NCBI GenBank assembly: GCA_014529385.2
Contig: CM043963.1
Coordinates: 2,112,001 to 2,176,000 of the forward strand
DNA length: 64,000 nucleotides
Source of the DNA: Adiantum capillus-veneris
Lineage: Eukaryota > Streptophyta > Polypodiopsida > Polypodiales > Pteridaceae
Reading direction: 5' to 3'
Shown: positions 63,942 through 64,000 of the stretch, one piece after another
How the letters are laid out: every line of letters begins with the position of its first letter
Position numbering within the stretch: position 1 is the first letter of the stretch
The notes under the pieces: model-generated
Seen by the model: the letters and a program-made list of their open reading frames with translations, nothing else
The model's database searches: none
Told to the model about the DNA's origin: nothing
Program-made: the position numbers and the translations under genes

Positions 63942-64000
63942 AACCCCTGTATAGACTTATAATAGCCTTTGAATGGACGACTGATTGTGAGGAATCACTT
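63942..64000 (+). pseudogene. R8 pol, continuation past R9
   Basis: After the R9 duplication the sequence reads Leu-Tyr-Arg-Leu-Ile-Ile-Ala-Phe-Glu-Trp-Thr, the RT-RNase H connection of a Ty3/gypsy pol, collinear with 51720-51776. It runs off the right edge. Confidence 0.75.

Overview
The window looks like heterochromatic, repeat-rich DNA from a land plant. It is almost entirely LTR retrotransposons nested inside one another. The plant call rests on the mix of lineages: chromodomain Ty3/gypsy, a Tat-type Ty3/gypsy with two RNase H domains, Ty1/copia elements primed by initiator-Met tRNA, and a tRNA-Asp-like primer site next to a gag. The elements do not resemble the commonest angiosperm families as I remember them, so a fern, gymnosperm or other non-flowering plant is possible, but this is not shown. 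I found no host gene, tRNA, rRNA or CRISPR array.

Layout (R1-R10 are my labels). R2 (minus strand; 1-507 and 11747-14493) is an old copy of a gag-protease-only element. It was split by R1 (508-11741, plus), a chromovirus with 3.0-3.1 kb LTRs and a GCTCG target duplication. R3 (plus; LTR 14494-15883, then gag, protease, RT, RNase H and integrase in pieces to 45548) is an old Ty3/gypsy that received three dated insertions. R4 (18440-27395, minus; duplication CATGT) is a young gag-protease-only relative of R2. R5 (28462-34272, plus; duplication GTTAC) is a pol-less relative of R1. R6 (34592-43788, minus) is an LTR pair that lost its interior and was itself split by the copia element R7 (36797-41895, plus). 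45549-48743 is unclassified non-coding repeat. 48744-50220 is a second copy of the R3-type LTR. R8 (RT at about 50850-51776, resuming at 63942) is a Ty3/gypsy split by R9 (51777-63936, plus), a copia element without integrase or most of RT. R9 is split by R10 (54295-62950, minus), a Tat-type Ty3/gypsy with a nearly open pol.

How the parts relate. R1 and R10 carry full or near-full pol information, although all are disabled by stops or frameshifts as read. R4, R5 and R9 are non-autonomous designs that would need enzymes from elsewhere. The nesting order gives relative ages: R2 is older than R1; R3 is older than R4, R5 and R6; R6 is older than R7; R8 is older than R9, which is older than R10.

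The most interesting signal is in R1 and R5. Both LTRs carry a short ORF beginning Met-Ala-Pro/Leu-Lys-Arg, followed by a good splice donor. A splice acceptor just before the internal gag would join it in frame. This suggests that the first gag exon lies inside the LTR and that an intron removes the primer-binding site. Other notable points are a gag with four zinc knuckles but no polymerase (R4), an LTR leader built of hairpin repeats (R1), a long foldback element inserted in the R5 gag, and an unfamiliar ORF replacing the copia enzymes in R9.
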